NCBI GenBank assembly: GCA_029851415.1
Contig: CM056744.1
Location: 97,187,338-97,251,337, forward strand
Reading direction: 5' to 3'
Origin: Eretmocerus hayati
Lineage: Eukaryota > Arthropoda > Insecta > Hymenoptera > Aphelinidae
DNA length: 64,000 nucleotides
Positions 47,077-59,279 of this stretch are shown one piece after another. Under the pieces are notes generated by a model. That model saw only the letters and a list, made by a program, of their open reading frames with translations, had not been told where the DNA came from and did not search any database. How positions within the stretch are numbered: position 1 is the stretch's first letter; each line of letters opens with the position of its first letter. The position numbers and the translations under genes were made by a program.

Positions 47077-47420
47077 GCTATTTGGTACAAAGTGCGACAA
47101 ATGCCGCCAGTCATTCAACAAAAACGACTTCGTGATGCGGGCGAAGACGAAGATCTATCACATGGACTGCTTTCGATGTTCAGCTTGCATGCGACAATTG
47201 GTACCCGGAGATGAGTTTGCGTTGAGGTCAGACGGGTTATTCTGCCGGCACGACCACGACGCGCTCGAAGGTGAAAAAATGTGCGGAGGACCTGGTGGAG
47301 GTGGTGGTAATGGACCAAACAGCCTCGGACCAGGACCAATGCCTGGCAACGAAAACAACAACAATGCAAACCTCACGAATAACAATCATCATCTGCATCC
47401 GAACGACGCGTCGTTATCTG
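47077..47420 (+). CDS. tup: tup coding exon 3 (LIM domain 2 and linker)
   Basis: The exon starts with the last base of Arg103 and runs through [12 protein letters not shown] domain 2 and a low-complexity linker. LIM2 ligands are C109, C112, H131, C134 and C137, C140, C159, D162. The blocks [13 protein letters not shown] and [14 protein letters not shown] are typical of Islet. After residue 167 the sequence becomes Gly/Pro-rich and then Asn/His-rich ([17 protein letters not shown]), a common insect expansion between LIM2 and the homeodomain. The acceptor is TTGGCAG ending at 47076 and the donor GTGAGT at 47421 (phase 1). Reading through the donor continues only briefly to a stop, so I treat that as intron. 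Confidence 0.96.
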
Positions 47421-47759
47421 GTGAGTGGATTGACCTAATATTATTGAGATCTCAAACTTTTTCGTATATGATATAAGTAATAGGAATCGGTTAGTAAATG
47501 CCATATTCAAGGGTCGTGTCCATTTTGCGCTGATTGGAGGGTGCGTACTCATCAAAAGTATTTAACAATTTGGTTTGTGATTTTTGCATTTACAATATCA
47601 ATATTTCGACAAGTAAAATCCTATACAAGGCCAAAATTTAACAAGATATGTGTTAATGATGTATCGTCAAACTCCGAGAGCCTCGACGAGAGCTATGCTC
47701 AAGCACTAGTGATGTAATGCAGTTTATGTACAGACCAAGTTGATGCCCATGCTTGGATG
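47421..47759 (+). other. tup intron 3, start
   Basis: Begins with GTGAGT. No feature recognised before the repeat field. Confidence 0.5.
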
Positions 47760-48990
47760 ATCCTTGACAGAAGTACTGCTACATTACCGCTGAAGTACCG
47801 TTGAAGTACCGCTGGAATACTGCAGAAGTACTTTTTAGGTACTGATGAAGTTATTCAATAAGTATGATCTTGCAGAAAAGCAAACGAATCTCTGTATGAT
47901 TCTAATAGAGCATTATGCAGTGTTGAGAAAGTGATATTATAAGCTACTGCTAAAGTACCACGAAGGTATACCGACATGATGGAATGTCATGAGGTCCCTA
48001 TCAGGATTTAGCTGAGATACTACAAGAACACTACGCAGGTATTGATGAAGTTCGACAAGAAATTCACAATACACGGAGCCGTACTCGCGAATGGAACCTG
48101 TGTAAATCATGAAATGCTGTCTGCGATATTATATTCTGCGAGAATTCCGCTTACTGATTGATGAAGTATTCCATAATCAGATTACTTTGTCAAAACTCTG
48201 CACGTCCCACGGAAGTAATAATCGAATACAGGGGAAACACCGGCAAGATCCCATCAAAGTTCAGTACAAATACCTATTGGAAATTGATGAGATATTCTAT
48301 ATAAGTGGATTCCAGCGGGATAATCAACTGAGTCTCTGTGTACTGCTAATGAAGTACGGCAACACAGTTCTGGCAATATCATGAACTTAGATGCCAGTGA
48401 GAGGTGCTGCGATAGCACAGGAAATTTATCAGCAAAATTCAACACAAGTCTTGTAAAAGTACCACTAAAGTACCGCGAAAGTAATTCAGATTATTTTTAC
48501 GCGACCAGAACACTAAGAAAGCGTCGAACAATTCGATGAATGAGTTGCTTGATGACTACTTCAGCAGTTGCGAAGAACCGAAATAGTATTAACCAAACGC
48601 CGATCAAATACTGCAAGGGAACTGAATAGACTTTGATGAGGTTCTCAAACATACTGCAGAAAAAGTCCACAATTCTCATTGCCTGTGCGGTCCCTCAAAA
48701 ATAAAATCTTGCAAACAAACTAAGAACGAAGCCACTGAAATACTATGGAAGTTTTGTCTGGATACTGATGATATAAGCTATCAATCCATGGGATACTGCT
48801 GCAGAATCCGTTATGAAGCACGACTTAGCAACTGATGAGATATCATGGAAACACCGATGAAGTACCGTACAAGTACCGCTCAAGTACTAATCAAGTACCT
48901 ATCCAGTACTCCGTGGATGAAGTCCGGCAGAAAAACTCTACAAGTACCGCTCAAGTACCGACTACGTACAAGAAAGTACTTCATGATGAC
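47760..48990 (+). repeat. Degenerate AAGTACCGC / ACTGATGAAG repeat field
   Basis: AAGTACCGC-like units recur many times (for example 47791, 47800, 48470, 48856-48960), and ACTGATGAAGT-like units occur near 47839, 48030, 48152, 48283, 48766 and 48831. The pattern suggests an old, decayed minisatellite. A short stretch resembling it lies at 27090-27150. Confidence 0.7.
48860..48914 (+). repeat. 11-bp tandem repeat, five units
   Basis: Units AAGTACCGTAC, AAGTACCGCTC, AAGTACTAATC, AAGTACCTATC and CAGTACTCCGT follow each other exactly. This is the best preserved part of the surrounding repeat field. Confidence 0.88.
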
Positions 48991-50572
48991 TCTTTAAGGG
49001 CTGGAATCCATAGTCGATCCCCTGACTCGGAAACCTTACGGACTAACCCATCCGGCACCTCGAGGGGGGTTTTCAATTGCCTCTCGTTATACGATGTATG
49101 CATATGACCTTTTGAATGGATTCATTTTCGAGCATAGCAAAGCATATTTTCTGATACTGGTGCCTAAAAGTGAAGAATAACGACATATTGTCAAATCTGC
49201 CAGCCCCAATTAGACGAACATTTGCGTCCACTAACGCGACGGAATATTAAAAATTGACCATAAAGTGTCACATTAGGGAATTCATAAAGATTTTTCGTAA
49301 GGGGAACGACTATGAATTCCAGTTTAGGTCCACTAACTCATTTTTACCAGTGAATGGATTAAAATGATCTAAAACAAACTTGGGAAAGGTAGTGAAATGG
49401 TGAAGGTGTCACGAACGTCATTTACAGATTACCTGGACCATAATGACTGAGCAGCACTCGCCAATAATATCTTAGCAGCATCTATAGCCAGTGTCATGGT
49501 GCATGATACTGATGAATAGATATTAAGCTCTTGTGGGACTATACATCAACGCGCATGAAATTCGTTTCAATGTCAGTCATTCTGTGTTATCAACTGATAA
49601 AAGGAACTCAAGTGAGGACAATTTTTCAATTTCACGTGGGATGATATACCGACTTACAAAATCACCAATCTATTGCTAGCCTATTTTCAACTAAGCAGCA
49701 ATTGTTTGAAAATGCTTTTAATATCATGAGTCCTGTAAAGCTCATCCATCCCAAACTCTATTTAAAACATAATCTAGAGCTCAAGTGTCGGCATCAAACA
49801 AACAGAATGGTTCAATATACATACAACGAGGGTCTTGGGAATCTCATAAAAATCGGGCGGTACATTGCTTACAAAAAAAAAAAAAAATCATTACGTAAGG
49901 AGTGAACAACTATCTTGAAAAATAATACAGACAAATCGTGGATCAGCTCCAATAAAGCTGCAGCTTCTATCTTTCACCTCATCCTCGCCGATGAAATTAC
50001 GATTCGGAAATGAGAAATGCCTCAAGCGATCGTCTAGAATAGATAATGCCTTTTGGAAGAACTACGTTGTCGCAGGATATCAAAAGCTCGTCTACATCCT
50101 CTCTGTCGAGGCCGAAATAGTCGCGATAGAACTATACAAGCAACGCCGATGAGACGTGTCGCATAATATCGCCCACACCCGAAGCACACGGCTATCCTCA
50201 TAAAGAACTGTCCGTCCGATCGGATCTTTTACGCACCTCGGCGGTCCAACTTTATGCTCGTACACGTCGCTCCGGTCCTTCTCGTGTATATGTTTAATCT
50301 TTCAAACATAACCTATCATTCGAGACGCGCCCAGTAACAAACATGACGTCTGAGTCGTATAAATAAACTCGAGAATTAAACTATTAAATCTCGGATCATC
50401 TATACACATTCGGCTGCCCGTTATGTCCCAATATTCTGAAAGATTTATTCACACCCTTGCAGGGCTCTTTATTACCAAAAATGGAGGTGGAAAGTTCGAG
50501 TGTGAGCAACAAAAGATTCACCAACCCTCTCTGACGAGTCACTTTTCGTAATTTTCAAGCCATTTTTTTCCA
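48991..50572. other. tup intron 3, no gene seen
   Basis: No recognised gene. An A13 run is near 49876. A CpG-richer patch is at 49980-50360. Confidence 0.4.
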
Positions 50573-50712
50573 CAATTATTGGTCTTTCCTGCGCATGCGC
50601 GTGCGTGAACACCTCTGAAAGTATTTTTAATCGACAGCTGATAACAGATCCTTCAAAATATCCTTCTGGGGAGGGGGTCAATTACGCGCATGCGCAGGAA
50701 AGGCCATTATTG
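50573..50712. repeat. Inverted repeat carrying two NRF1/Ewg-like sites
   Basis: TTTCCTGCGCATGCGCGT at 50585-50602 is repeated in inverted orientation at 50684-50701. Arms of 23 bp have one mismatch, and weaker similarity extends them to about 30 bp. TGCGCATGCGC is the NRF1 / erect wing consensus. Confidence 0.65.
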
Positions 50713-52867
50713 GGTGGGGGGAGGGTTGGCCCATAAATCACGAGAAATATGGAATTGACTTGAAGGGAGGCTTAGAACTTTTTTTTTGTCCTCACTCGGA
50801 ATTTTTACCTTTACTTTTGGTCATGAAGAGGTCCTCTAGGGGGCGAAATAGCATCTCGGAAAATGTTGGGACATGATGTATACACCCTCATACACATACC
50901 CACACTACGTAGAACGTATAATTGAACTGATACTCGATAATATGAGTAAGTAATTATGCAAGGACGGAGGCGCGAAATAAGTGAATGTAGACGAAGTTTA
51001 ATCCGGAGGCGTTTGCTGTATGCCAATTTCTCGAAGCGACGCGTGTCCCGGCTCTGTGTCAGGTGTTGATAATTGAAGCGATTAAAGCCACTATATGGAC
51101 ATGAGCGAGGGTTTGACCAGAGATTAAGCAGTACAAATTGTGACGAGTGGACGCGCTGGACGTCGCGGGGATATAAATAATACTGGTGCGACGGTCGGCC
51201 CTTTTGATGTGCGAAAATTCGGCTACTCGGTAGCTGATATGATGATGCAAAAAAGAGATGCGATTTGTGAATTGCAGGAGCCGGTTGATTTGAGATGAGA
51301 AATCTTGAGCGCAAAGGATTGTGAGCTTTGATCCGGACTTGATGGTCAGTTTGCATTTGGCTTACAGTTTCAGTGGCAATGGATGTATCAAGTTAATGTT
51401 CGTTCATAGCGTGAATATCGGTTAAGCACCCCAGATGAAGTTTGATAATTTGCTCTTAAATCAAAAAGTTTGAGTATGATTTGACTTTTAACGAAAAATT
51501 CTTGGATAAGCTCTGAACTTCGTTTACTTAGCGCCGTATCGGTTAAAAAGTTTGCTTTGTCATGCATGGATCGACGATAATCCGACTTTTGATAGTTTGG
51601 GATGAAATATGTCCACTACAGTCCAATTTTGAAGACTTTGAAATCAGTAATTACAGGAGTACGGTGTTAATTATCTTTTTGTTCTAACAATAAGTTTATT
51701 ATAACTATTCAACTTTAACTTTTGAATGCATGACTTCTGGCTATTAAAATAAAATCACTGGTAGTTCTGGGCTTTTGAAAAATTGAACTTATTGTCACAA
51801 TTGAGTGGGAACTCGGCGAATCAGATCAAAAAGTTATCCTGTTAAAAATTACCATCGAATTTTTCAAATATTTCTTGACCCAGGAGCTAAAATGAAAAAG
51901 TTCCAATACACATCAACCTATAGCAATTCTTCTGGACCCAATGAAATTTTGATATCACAAGTGCTGGAATTTCTTCAACGCGTTACATCTATGAAAGATC
52001 CAACACAGATGAATGGAATCCATATTCCTGAATGTAAATATTCGCTGACTCAACTCGTTATAAAAATGTCTCGCGGTTACAGTGGTGACGGGTATGTAAT
52101 CAATGGGCGAAAACGATAGCCGATGAGGATCCACGATAAGAATCTAAACAGAAGCGGCGAATCTTAAAATCATAAAATTCAACACGCCGACAAGGAATGT
52201 ATTTCCGGTGACGCGCAGGAAGATTCCTTGCATATAATTATCACGCTTTGGATACGACAACCGCAGCAGGACCTTTTCAACATATATTGCTCATTTTGAA
52301 TTCGTTGACTGTATAATACAAGTATGTTGTATAAGAATATGGTTATACTGTACTTTTGCCGCGATCCAGAGTCCATATGCGCTAATTTCTTCTTCAAACG
52401 CTACTGCCAGAGCTAGCTCGTTCGAATGTTGGCCAAGCGACGCGCGGTAGCAGTCCGCAAGTTTACGATTGATTAGCACGCTCTCTGAGGCCCGCGGAGG
52501 ATTTTTTTAAATTTTATTTATGACTTTAGGAAATGGGCATGATGCCGCCAATGATCCCACGACAATTTTTTCTACACCTTGGCCAAGCAGTTTCTTACTC
52601 GTCCGCGGTTTTGGCATATTTTAAGAGATGGTCGAGACTTGGTGTAGTGAGTCTAAATTTCTTCTTTGCTTTCGACAGTTCTAATGTCTTATCTAATTTG
52701 AGATTCAAATATTTTTTCTTCTACATTTGATGGACTTTCTAAATTACTAACAAAATAAATAAAGCTCAAATTTGGAAACAATGTTATTGTTGACAATATA
52801 ATAAGGTGAAAATACCGCGAAATTGTGTCATCGGAAAAATGTAAGCATGGCAGACACTGCACTGTTA
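50713..52867. other. tup intron 3, no gene seen
   Basis: A CpG-richer stretch at 50800-51310 has a 181-codon minus-strand open frame that is Arg/Ser-rich and matches no family I know. I read it as GC-driven openness rather than a gene. The rest is AT-rich. Confidence 0.4.
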
Positions 52868-53513
52868 TACAAGGTGTTCTACATTTCACCGCTCCGCCCC
52901 TTCAAAACTCGAAAACAGCTCCGGGTATCGAAAAACCCAGAAATGCGTGTCACCAGAAATCGAGGGGAAGCTCAAAAATGGACTGAGATTAGACTTTGAA
53001 TGTGACCTTGATGATTTTTGGTCAAATCGAATTTTTCAAAAAGAAACCCCTATTTTTCTCCGGATTCCGAAAGAGCACAAAAATTCACATCGAAATGTGA
53101 CTTTTGACCAATCTTTTAGATGATCTTTAGAAGTCATTTGGAGATCGAACGAGAGATCGGAACTATCTAGATTTTTCAAATTTTTCAAAAAGAAATTCCC
53201 TAATCTAGACTATTGCTCTCGCTCTGGTATGTTGAACCACTGACCAGATAGTTTTGATACCTCAATGACCCCTGGAGGCCATTTAAAATTGGCAAAAAGT
53301 CATAATTGGATGTAAAATCTCGTGCTTCGTGGTGGAAAATGGGGATTTCTCTTTGAGCAATTCGATTTGATCTCCAAAAACTATCAAGTTCAAATTCGAA
53401 TCGATTTTCAAGATTCCCCGTCGATTTTAGGAGACACGTGTTTCGAAGTATTTTTGATCCCCGGAGCTATTCCCGAGTTCCAAGGGTGAGGGGGGGCTTA
53501 GGTACACCCTGTA
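52868..53513. mobile_element. TA-flanked inverted-repeat element
   Basis: The left end TACAAGGTGTTC and the right end GGTACACCCTGTA are inverted, and similarity continues about 85 bp inward (AGCTCCGGGTATC versus AGCTCCGGGGATC; CGTGTCACC versus CGTGTCTCC). TA is duplicated at the ends. No transposase is recognised. Confidence 0.7.
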
Positions 53514-55386
53514 TGTTCTGAATAGTGGCTATTTCTCAATCGGATATTTATTAGCAGTTACAAATAGCTGTTTCGGGTATGATATGGCGTAGTATAGCAA
53601 AAAAGTTCCAAAGGATCCCAGACTCTCAAAGGTCTCAGAAAATCTGGGAAATTCTCCAAAAAACTGAAAGATTTTTGAAAATTTCAAAAGATTCCATGCA
53701 GAAATCGTTGACAACCATAACCATTTTATTGATGTATACATATTACGTTCGACAATGATTAAGAGTAGCGCTCCCGTGAACCACAATTTTCCTGAACTCT
53801 TTCAACGATACATGAATATTCTCTGATTCTACGATGAGTTTCATGTATTTTTTATAATACATGATAGTATGAGTTTTTAAGCAAAATTCATAAAATACAC
53901 GATGAATATCTCTCTCTTTTTACATTTTCATTGTACTTTTCATTACATTTTCTGTACTGAAGAAAATTAACATTGCAACAGTCATTTTGGCCTAACTCTA
54001 AAGCCTAATTAAGCAGAAAGAGAATTTTTTGCTACACTGATACATTCTTGACGGGTTTCTAGTATAATGACGTCAAAAAACACATTTATCTCGAATCTAC
54101 AGTTTTTACATCCAAAGGTCACCGATCTAGAACTGTATCAAACACCACGCGCCTCAGAAGACTTACATCAAAGTTCAAATCTCTTGAAACAATTCCAAAA
54201 TCTCCGGAAAATTGACTAAATCTCATTGATCAAATATACTTTTTTCGACAATTTTCCAATTTTAGAACTTTATGATCATAATCAGACACAAGTAAGACAT
54301 GTGCAAATAAACAATCAAAATCTCAGCGAAAGAATATCAACACGAACAAATCGAAGGGATGGGTGAGAGAATTCAGAAGCCGAACATGTTTCATGCTCGC
54401 ATGGATCATAATCAGAAGGCGGATCGGCATCAGCGGCTGTATTAGCGATCCGGTTCCATCTTTTACTGATCCACGGTGGCATCTGAAGGTGTCAAATATA
54501 ACATACGAGCGCGAACTACCGATGAGACCGCGTATATACTTAATACATACGACTTGCTGCAATATAATACTTTTCATCGTTTTGCAACTCATTTTGTTAT
54601 GTACATCTTGAAGTCGCGTGCGCGGTAGCCGCGGTCCTTTTGTGTTTCGAATTTGCCACCGTGTAACGCTTAATTAACGCCCGCAAAGGATCACGTGAAT
54701 ATTTTTTTCTCGGATAGTAAATTTTTTTGCTCATGCGTGAAGTGCTCGGTGAAGTGCGTGGCAGTATTTTATGCGCATGGTTATAATTCCTGAAATACGG
54801 TAGCGCAATTTTTCTTTCAAATACTGGTGTAAATTAGATGATGATTTTTTGATATCATATGAAATTGCCATCAATTTGAATTTATACAACTTGCCCAACT
54901 CATGTTATACACAAATCAATTTGACCCATGGACCAAAAATTAACTCAATGCAGTTTATGCCGTGAGTGATATTCTCAAGAAATGCGAGAAGAAATACTAA
55001 TCTATTATACATCCTCAATTCGAACACCCGATGCAGTGACGCTCCAATCGCCGTAGCAAACTTTTGGCGCATAAGCTCAAAATTCTCTCACTATTCAAAA
55101 TTTTTCGACCAAATGTAATGAAGATATTATCCTGGGGGCTTTATTTCAACTTTCATGAGAATCAGTATGGACGTCGTTGAATGATGGAGAAGAAGATGAA
55201 TTACCAAAGAAAATCACTTTTGTATGTTAGACCGATGACGAAGTTTAAAAATTTGAAGGAACCGTAACAAAAGTTATAAAATTCTCCTTCAAAATGATTA
55301 TGTCATTACAAGTTGGTATCTCAGCTATTCGAGCTCGAGAAACAAAAATGATGTCGAAATAGTAGATTATGTACCGATGCAAGTTA
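53514..55386. other. tup intron 3, no gene seen
   Basis: AT-rich, no recognised gene or element. Confidence 0.45.
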
Positions 55387-55462
55387 GGCTGTTTTGGGGC
55401 ATGGGAATCAATTTTCCCCGAGTGTAACGAGGGAAAAAGATTTTCAGTGCCCCAAAACAGCC
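55387..55462. repeat. Hairpin with 15-bp perfect arms
   Basis: GGCTGTTTTGGGGCA (55387-55401) pairs with TGCCCCAAAACAGCC (55448-55462). The loop contains TTTTCCCCGAGTGTAACGAG, related to TTTCCCTCGCTTCACTCGGG at about 30949 in inverted orientation. Confidence 0.8.
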
Positions 55463-55502
55463 CAATGAGCGAGGTGCATATCTTATTTTTTGGTATCAGG
55501 GT

Positions 55503-55557
55503 GACTAAACGCCAATTTTCTGATTCGAGCCGGGAAGAAAAATGGCCGTTTAGTCGC
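55503..55557. repeat. Second hairpin, GACTAAACG arms
   Basis: GACTAAACGCCAATTTT pairs with AAAATGGCCGTTTAGTC, with one gap or mismatch, 40 bp after the first hairpin. Together they look like one small dispersed repeat unit. Confidence 0.7.
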
Positions 55558-58500
55558 ACTATTCCAAAAATTTCAATTATTGCGTATGGTACGTTTTGAG
55601 TTCTCAATTTCACGGTATTTTGAAGGAAAGAATTGATCAAAAAATTTTGAAGCACTCATATTTAAAATAAAATGTCAAATCATGAGGTTATGCATATGAG
55701 TCATAATAGCTCCGAAGGCGCTGGGGAGAAATTTCATCAATTTAGACGTATCAGAAAAAATTCAGGTTATGCAACAGTGCTAATTATGATGTAAGGGTCA
55801 ACAATATATATGGCGACTTTACTCCGCTGTTTGATACCCGGAGGTCCCATGAATGACTTAGGTCCCATCGTGATGCATGCTCAATCTTTTCCGAAGTTTG
55901 ATTCACGATTATTGACCTCACGAGCCTAACTTTATGCGGATGAACTTTTTGAAGTATCAAATTTGCCAACTCATTTGATCGGTATAATCTCCCTTTTGGG
56001 CCAATTTCAGTAAGCTAAAATAACTCATCACACCCGAAGAATTGTCAACATGAAGCCAAGAGATCCATGATAATTGGCAGCAGATACGAATCAAATCGTT
56101 CGACATAATAATTGCATCGAGCGATTCATTGTCCTTGAAGAATCTGTATCCCAACAAGAGTTGCGTACTCAAGATACGCAATCAACTCAATCATCGATGA
56201 TAATTATTCCTCTGAAGCAGCCGCCAATAAATTTATCATCTCTTACTTCATGAGCAAATTCTCTAAACGATTGCTATCGTTAAATTTCTACGAAAAAGTT
56301 CTCACAAGTACAAATACTTTAACTCTACTATCATCTTTACAGGTATACAAAAAGTTCAATAATCTTATCTCACAAAATCGCTCAATTTCAGTCCTTCTCA
56401 GATTTCCTCAAATCGATTAACATCAAACTTATCTAACGAACATATTGCTCTCCATTATATCCCACTCAAGCCTCGTCATTGAGTAGATAAACCTTATCCG
56501 ATAAGAGAACGCCGCAAAACGCGTCGAGAGACAAAAAAAAAATATCCGCACCCATGTTCACAATCATCACGCCCATCAGAGGCGCTCATCCCGAAGACAG
56601 CATACATACACACTTACGCACATAAACACAGACACCGAACGATAAACCCGATTTGCTTTTGATGGTATCGAATCAAAATTGTCAAATGAAAAAATCGTGC
56701 ACCTGTAATGTACTGCACTTCCTTTTTGCATCACATTCTCTTGAACCCTAACCTATAAATATATATACAAGTTCTGTTTTGATGACGATCGTTCCGGATT
56801 GCCAAAGACTCAACTTGTCACATCACATGCAAACGCGAGCATCGTGGTCATCAGATTCTTTTTGACCATCGCTGACCATATACTTAATCAACAGAAGCAG
56901 AAGTCAGTTGTCAGCCATCGTATCGAATTCAGAAGACGAGGTTTGAGACAACCAGTGTGTGTTGGATGTAAAGCATATTCGTTGGGACAAATTTTAATCG
57001 GGAATCGACTTTGCATGCAGGGGAGAAATAATCTACCAGGAAAAAGGGGAAAAAAGAAAAGGGAACTCGAGAGACTGAACTAATACTGGTTCGTGACGCT
57101 TGTGGAGCCGTATTACTTCAAAGGGTCCGCCACTGTATAATACTGATGGCGAGTATCCACGGACACCAAAATCAGTGCGGAGAACCTCTTGGACCACTCG
57201 ATGCACACACACAAACACACACCCAACACATATATTTGGGCTTAGCTTGAATTTTGGAGATCTATGTGTGTCTTCGTTTTTTTTTTGTTTTGGAAGATTT
57301 GAACGTATAAATATGTAGGCATGGGTTACCGTATGGGTTAAGGTTGACAGTTAAAGACCGTATGAGCAAATAAGACGCATTGGCATTTTCGAGTTCGAGA
57401 GTGTTGGGTCTCGGGTTTATTTGATGTGGACTGACTTTCGATGCAATTCCCATGAGCTTTGAAGCATCTGACTTATTGAAAATTCATTTATGCATGCGCT
57501 TCTAGGGTACTTTGGTAAGCGCCTGCTTTACCGACTGCTTGACTCTGTCTCGAGGACCTGAGATGAATTTTTTGCAATGGAGGCAGTTAGGGCAGTTACT
57601 CTTTCATTCAGAGATCATTCAGAGAATTCTGAAAATTTCCCATTTTTTTCATCGCAACGGATTTTCTGAATTTCAAGTAACTTTGAAGCAGTGTACTTAT
57701 AAATAAATGAGATGAATTTTGTCGAAAATTCGTATTCTCAACGTTTGCCATGAAAATATATATTCTAGAATATATTCTAGGAAGACGGAAATACGCAAAT
57801 GCATCGTGGGTTTTAGAGGCATACAATCAGATTGCGAAACTTTCCCAATCGGAAAATTGAGTTGAATCCATCCAAATCCATACCAGAGGGTTCGTTTAAT
57901 ATTTATCGAAAAAATCCAAATTCTCAAGGTTAAGGGGCCGTGGTCTCTGGGTTTGGATTCTCCACGGTCTGGCATATCTCGGTACTACGGAAAAATCAAG
58001 GTAAATTTTTAGGATTCAGCAGCTATTTCGACGCTCATCAGTGCTGAATACCAAGAACTTACCTTGATTTCCCATTCTGCGCCGATCAATAAAAATATTC
58101 ATGAGTGCTTTTCCCAATCGCAACAGTTTTTCGGAAATCAACGACTACTGTATAGATTTTGCGAAATTATCGTGAAGAGAGCGTAATAATTAGAAAAGAA
58201 AAAAAGTTTGAGGACCTTTCATGAATTGATTCAAGGAAGTTTTGTAACATTCCGATTCATACTAATTTTAAGTATAAAATACGTCTACGATCATTGTATC
58301 CCGCTTAACTCTGGTTAACTGAAAATTGGCGACTGCTTTGTGAAATTGCAATAACTTGAGCACGAGAAATCAAGATTGAGTATGATGGCTTATTTTGGAT
58401 GAGCTTCAAAGTATCTCTGGGAATGGATAATTTTGACTTTTCGTTTCAGATAATCCAAATTTATGAGACAGTGTAGTTAGGGTCAAGTTGGGCTCACTTA

Positions 58501-58724
58501 CCTTATTCCTTATGATGAAACATTTTCAAATTTGCATAAAAACCTATGAATGTGAATACTTGATTATTTGGATGAAAAGTGAGACAAAATTTTTTCGAAA
58601 TCATCTAGAAAATCGAGACTTTCTTCAAATACTCTGAATACTTTTGCCTTGTAAGGAGTATTTGAATTGAAAAAGAGAAACTCGCCTTAGTTCTAATTGA
58701 GCACTGAGTGATTTCTCCCCATAT
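55558..58724. other. tup intron 3, no gene seen
   Basis: No recognised gene. A small hairpin (AAATCAAGGTAA at 57993 and TTACCTTGATTT at 58059) is present. Confidence 0.4.
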
Positions 58725-58895
58725 GAGCTAGAAGTCCATCATTTTCCTCTCTGCGGTATAGTACATTCCGATACAAGGGTGTAAAAACTTTTTTCCACGT
58801 CCGAGTGATATGGGTTCCCGGACCGAGCCGCAGGCGAGGGTCGGAATCATCACGAGAACGCATAAAATAGGTTCTACTCCCGTGTATCGAACTGT
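58725..58895. repeat. Dispersed repeat, copy B
   Basis: Homologous to 14929-15095 in the same orientation, with GATACAAGGGTG, GTCCGAGTGATA and GCGAGGGTCGGAA as landmarks. Confidence 0.75.
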
Positions 58896-59201
58896 GTTTT
58901 TTGACAAGCCGTGAGAGGGAATAGAAAATCAGTGCAAAAAAGGTACTTTCTCGCACAATGTGTCAAAAAAATTTTTGTTCACCTGGCGAGTTTTTTTGAG
59001 CAAAATAAGAGTGAGTACTTATCTGCAAAGAGTCCATCCACGGTATCGCGTAATCGCAGACTGAAGTTTATAATATTTTCAACGGGGTCAGAAAGTTGCG
59101 CTTCAAAAATTTTAGACGACCACGGCAAAGAAAAAAGAAAAAAAGAACAATGCTGGTGGCAAGTCGGACATCCAAGTAAAAATTTTAGCTCAAATGTTTA
59201 C

Positions 59202-59279
59202 CTCCGCAGTCGTAACACACACACGACAAAAGAGCGCTGACCAAAGGAGCAAATGAAATCCGGGGCCTATTTCTGCCAT
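59202..59279 (-). CDS. Candidate signal-peptide first exon (weak)
   Basis: On the minus strand an ATG in a fair context (AGGATGG) opens 26 codons: MAEIGPGFHLLLWSALFCRV followed by CVTTAE. This has the polar start, hydrophobic core and small-residue end of a signal peptide, and it is followed at once by GTAAAC, a possible donor in phase 0. The region is CpG-richer than the intron around it and the frame stays open 143 codons upstream. No downstream exon could be identified, so a chance open frame is as likely. If real, it is a gene nested antisense in tup intron 3. Confidence 0.2.

Noticed and set aside
47421..47476. Read-through extension of exon 3
   Set aside because: It is a short intronic continuation after a strong GTGAGT donor, and the phase to exon 4 fits only with splicing.
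50811..51356. 181-codon minus-strand frame as a gene
   Set aside because: It lies in a CpG-richer patch where stop codons are rarer by chance, it is Arg/Ser-rich and has no family signal.
55245..55655. 136-codon minus-strand frame as a gene
   Set aside because: It runs through two short hairpins of a dispersed repeat and has no domain.
57993..58070. Hairpin as RNA gene
   Set aside because: Only 12-bp and imperfect inner arms in AT-rich DNA, which is not enough to support an RNA gene.
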